Assembly: GCA_016703645.1 (NCBI GenBank)
Contig: JADJBR010000007.1
Coordinates: forward strand, 248,001-312,000
Source of the DNA: Zoogloea sp.
GTDB lineage: Bacteria; Pseudomonadota; Gammaproteobacteria; Burkholderiales; Rhodocyclaceae
Length of the DNA stretch: 64,000 bases
Direction: 5' to 3'
Made by a program: the position numbers and the translations under genes. Below the pieces are notes generated by a model. That model made no database searches. It saw only the letters and a program-made list of their open reading frames with translations, and had not been told where the DNA came from. Below, one piece after another: positions 62,662 to 64,000 of the stretch. Within the stretch, counting starts at the first letter, position 1. Every line of letters begins with the position of its first letter.

Positions 62662-62701
62662 GACTCCTCCTTGTGTGATTCCGGTTGTGTTTTATACGCT
62701 C

Positions 62702-62718
62702 CAAACCGTCGCGGTTTG
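62702..62718. promoter_or_regulatory. inverted repeat upstream of the diiron gene
   Basis: CAAACCG-tcg-CGGTTTG, a perfect 7-bp inverted repeat 41 bp upstream of the diiron oxygenase start. It is a candidate operator. Confidence 0.45.
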
Positions 62719-62730
62719 TGAGCTAAATAG

Positions 62731-62768
62731 TGATACAAAAATATTTATAACGTCAACAAAAATGTATC
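62731..62768. promoter_or_regulatory. GATACA...TGTATC motif in the oxygenase/paaN intergenic region
   Basis: TGATACAAAAA, 15 bp, then CAAAAATGTATC. It is the same arrangement as at 57524-57561 with outer hexamers starting 31 bp apart. It lies 70-107 bp upstream of the diiron gene and about 240 bp upstream of paaN. Confidence 0.6.
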
Positions 62769-62871
62769 GTAATGGATCGCTGGCCGAAAACTTTGAACTT
62801 CTCTCCTGTGCGCCTTGTAAGCGCTATACTCGTGATAAAACCTATTTAACTATATGATATATATTGTATTT

Positions 62872-62887
62872 CTGATTTGTAAATCAG
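62872..62887. promoter_or_regulatory. palindrome in the paaN promoter region
   Basis: CTGATTT-gt-AAATCAG, perfect 7-bp arms, followed by the palindrome AACTCATGAGTT at 62901-62912. The 345-bp gap 62662-63006 holds no gene and is strongly AT-rich. These may be operators of PaaX or IclR. Confidence 0.45.
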
Positions 62888-62940
62888 TTATGTAATGTAG
62901 AACTCATGAGTTTTCTAACAGATTTATTTGATACGTAGCA

Positions 62941-62969
62941 TTGACATAGATCATGTGTCTTTGTAACGT
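62941..62969 (+). promoter_or_regulatory. candidate promoter with FNR-like site before paaN
   Basis: TTGACA (-35, 62941-62946), 17 bp, then TAACGT (-10, weak). The segment TTGAC-atag-ATCAT (62941-62954) also resembles an FNR/ANR box (TTGAT-N4-ATCAA) at eight of ten positions. The paaN start is 38 bp downstream of the -10. Confidence 0.45.
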
Positions 62970-63006
62970 TTGCATCAGGAGAACAAACCCAACCGGAGAC
63001 AAGACA

Positions 63007-64000
63007 ATGACTCACCCCCTGTTCGAGAAGCATCGCGCCACCCTGGAGGGCGCCCTCGGTGCCATCGCCACCCGCAGCTACTGGTCGGCTTTCCCCGAGA
63101 TGCCCAGCCCCAAGCTCTACGGCGAGACGGCTCCCGATGACGGCAAGCGCGCCTTCGAAGCCCATCTGGGCAAGCCGTTCGAACTGGGTCAGCCGGGCCG
63201 GAGCGGCTGGCATGGTGGTGAGTCCTCGCCCTACGGCGTGGCCCTGGACGTGAGCTATCCGGTGTGTGATCCGGAAGCCTTGATCGCCGCCGGCCTCGAG
63301 GCCATGAAGGGCTGGCAGGCCGTGGGTGCCGATGGTCGCACCGGCATCTGTCTGGAGATCCTCGACCGCCTCAACAAGCAGAGCTTCGAGCTGGCCCACG
63401 CGGTGATGATGACCACCGGCCAGGGCTGGATGATGGCCTTCCAGGCCGGCGCCCCCCACGCCCAGGACCGCGGCCTCGAGGCCGTGGCCTACGCCTGGCG
63501 CGAACAGAGCTTCGTGCCCGCCGAGGTCGTGTGGGAAAAGCCCCAGGGCAAGAACCCGGCGCTGGTCATGAAGAAGCACTTCCAGATCGTCGGCCGCGGC
63601 ATCGGCCTGGTGATGGGCTGCGGCACCTTCCCCACCTGGAATACCTATCCGGGCCTCTTCGCGGCGCTGTCCACCGGCAACGCGGTGATCGTCAAGCCCC
63701 ACAGCAACGCCATCCTGCCGGCCGCCATCACCGTGCGCACCGTCCGCGCCGTGCTGGCCGAGAACGGCATCGACCCCAACCTGGTCAGCCTGTGCGTTAC
63801 CGACAAGCGCGCCACCACCCAGGCCCTGGCCACCCACCCGGCGGTCAAGTCGGTGGATTTCACCGGCGGCAACGTGTTCGGCCAGTGGCTCATCGACAAC
63901 GCCCGTCAGGCCCAGGTGTATGCCGAGCTGGCCGGCGTGAACAACATCGTCATCGACTCCACCAACGCCTACAAGGCGATGCTGGGCAACCTGGCCTTCA
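63007..64000 (+). CDS. paaN: PaaN-type aldehyde dehydrogenase, 3' end outside the window
   Basis: ATG 63007 opens THPLFEKHRATLEGALGAIA; 331 codons are present before the window edge. The ALDH fold is visible: GRGIGLVMGCGTFPTWNTYP, FAALSTGNAVIVKPHSNAIL (cofactor pocket) and VKSVDFTGGNVFGQWL. The sequence style matches the PaaN group found in Azoarcus-type phenylacetate clusters, which differs from PaaZ fusions. It is divergent from the diiron oxygenase across a regulated 345-bp region, so it probably oxidises a semialdehyde formed downstream of that oxygenase. The catalytic Cys lies beyond the window. Confidence 0.85.
   Translation, partial: MTHPLFEKHRATLEGALGAIATRSYWSAFPEMPSPKLYGETAPDDGKRAFEAHLGKPFELGQPGRSGWHGGESSPYGVALDVSYPVCDPEALIAAGLEAMKGWQAVGADGRTGICLEILDRLNKQSFELAHAVMMTTGQGWMMAFQAGAPHAQDRGLEAVAYAWREQSFVPAEVVWEKPQGKNPALVMKKHFQIVGRGIGLVMGCGTFPTWNTYPGLFAALSTGNAVIVKPHSNAILPAAITVRTVRAVLAENGIDPNLVSLCVTDKRATTQALATHPAVKSVDFTGGNVFGQWLIDNARQAQVYAELAGVNNIVIDSTNAYKAMLGNLAF

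Overview
The window is high-GC, gene-dense DNA from a Gram-negative, respiring betaproteobacterium. A Rhodocyclales-type organism (Azoarcus/Thauera/Zoogloea-like) is my inference, from the lexA-imuA-imuB cassette, the paa/liv aromatic-acid genes, the FisR/bd-oxidase block, the Suv3-like helicase and the overall codon style. Genus cannot be fixed from sequence alone. High GC produces many long antisense open frames; these were left out.

Layout. 0-2.1 kb: phosphate uptake (Pit and its DUF47 partner) and two small envelope proteins. 2.3-10 kb: housekeeping and mixed genes (HD-GYP protein, DEAD-box helicase, GST, DJ-1 protein, FAH-family hydrolase, QueD, radical SAM protein, small HTH regulator). 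10.2-13.7 kb: aspartate kinase, tRNA-Ser(GCU) with a clear promoter and terminator, and a Suv3-type helicase. 13.7-23.6 kb: a sulfide/sulfane-sulfur response island. A FisR-type sigma-54 activator with the three persulfide-sensing cysteines sits divergent from cydPABX. It is followed by a YbgE protein, a thioredoxin-fold-like secreted protein, a periplasmic rhodanese and a TDT/SLAC1-family carrier. A second operon with the same promoter architecture encodes a stand-alone Rieske protein, a second YbgE-like protein and an ETHE1-type persulfide dioxygenase. 23.7-26.1 kb: TrhA/hemolysin III and EttA. 26.2-36.5 kb: metal resistance (CzcI-like protein, a CBA/RND efflux system, a small periplasmic protein, a DMT carrier with a His-rich tail, then chrBA with an operator-like repeat). 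36.6-41.8 kb: ABC exporter, MAPEG protein, PHB-depolymerase-like esterase, and ferredoxin-NADP reductase divergent from a LysR gene. 41.8-42.2 kb: an unexplained three-copy tandem repeat. 42.2-50.4 kb: M61 peptidase, barrel-like protein, MATE pump, SOS operon lexA-imuA-imuB, peroxiredoxin, SlyD. 50.7-53.4 kb: a double-ATPase peptide ABC protein and a roughly 500-bp element with 70-bp terminal inverted repeats.

53.4-64 kb is an aromatic-acid catabolic block. It has a branched-chain-type ABC importer (livH, livM, livG) whose last ATPase is fused to a hemerythrin domain. It also has an IclR regulator, a PaaY-like protein, a PaaX-like repressor, a two-component oxygenase (diiron subunit plus flavin/[2Fe-2S] reductase) and a divergent PaaN-type aldehyde dehydrogenase that runs off the end. 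The liv promoter region and the oxygenase/paaN intergenic region share a long GATACA...TGTATC motif, so they are probably co-regulated. livH and the diiron gene each carry one frameshift.

Most interesting: (1) the FisR-linked bd-oxidase/Rieske/persulfide-dioxygenase regulon with matched promoters; (2) the hemerythrin-LivF fusion; (3) the tandem repeat at 41.8-42.15 kb, pairing DnaA-box-like nonamers with small hairpins at an exact 58-bp spacing; (4) the orphan two-component diiron oxygenase next to PaaN.
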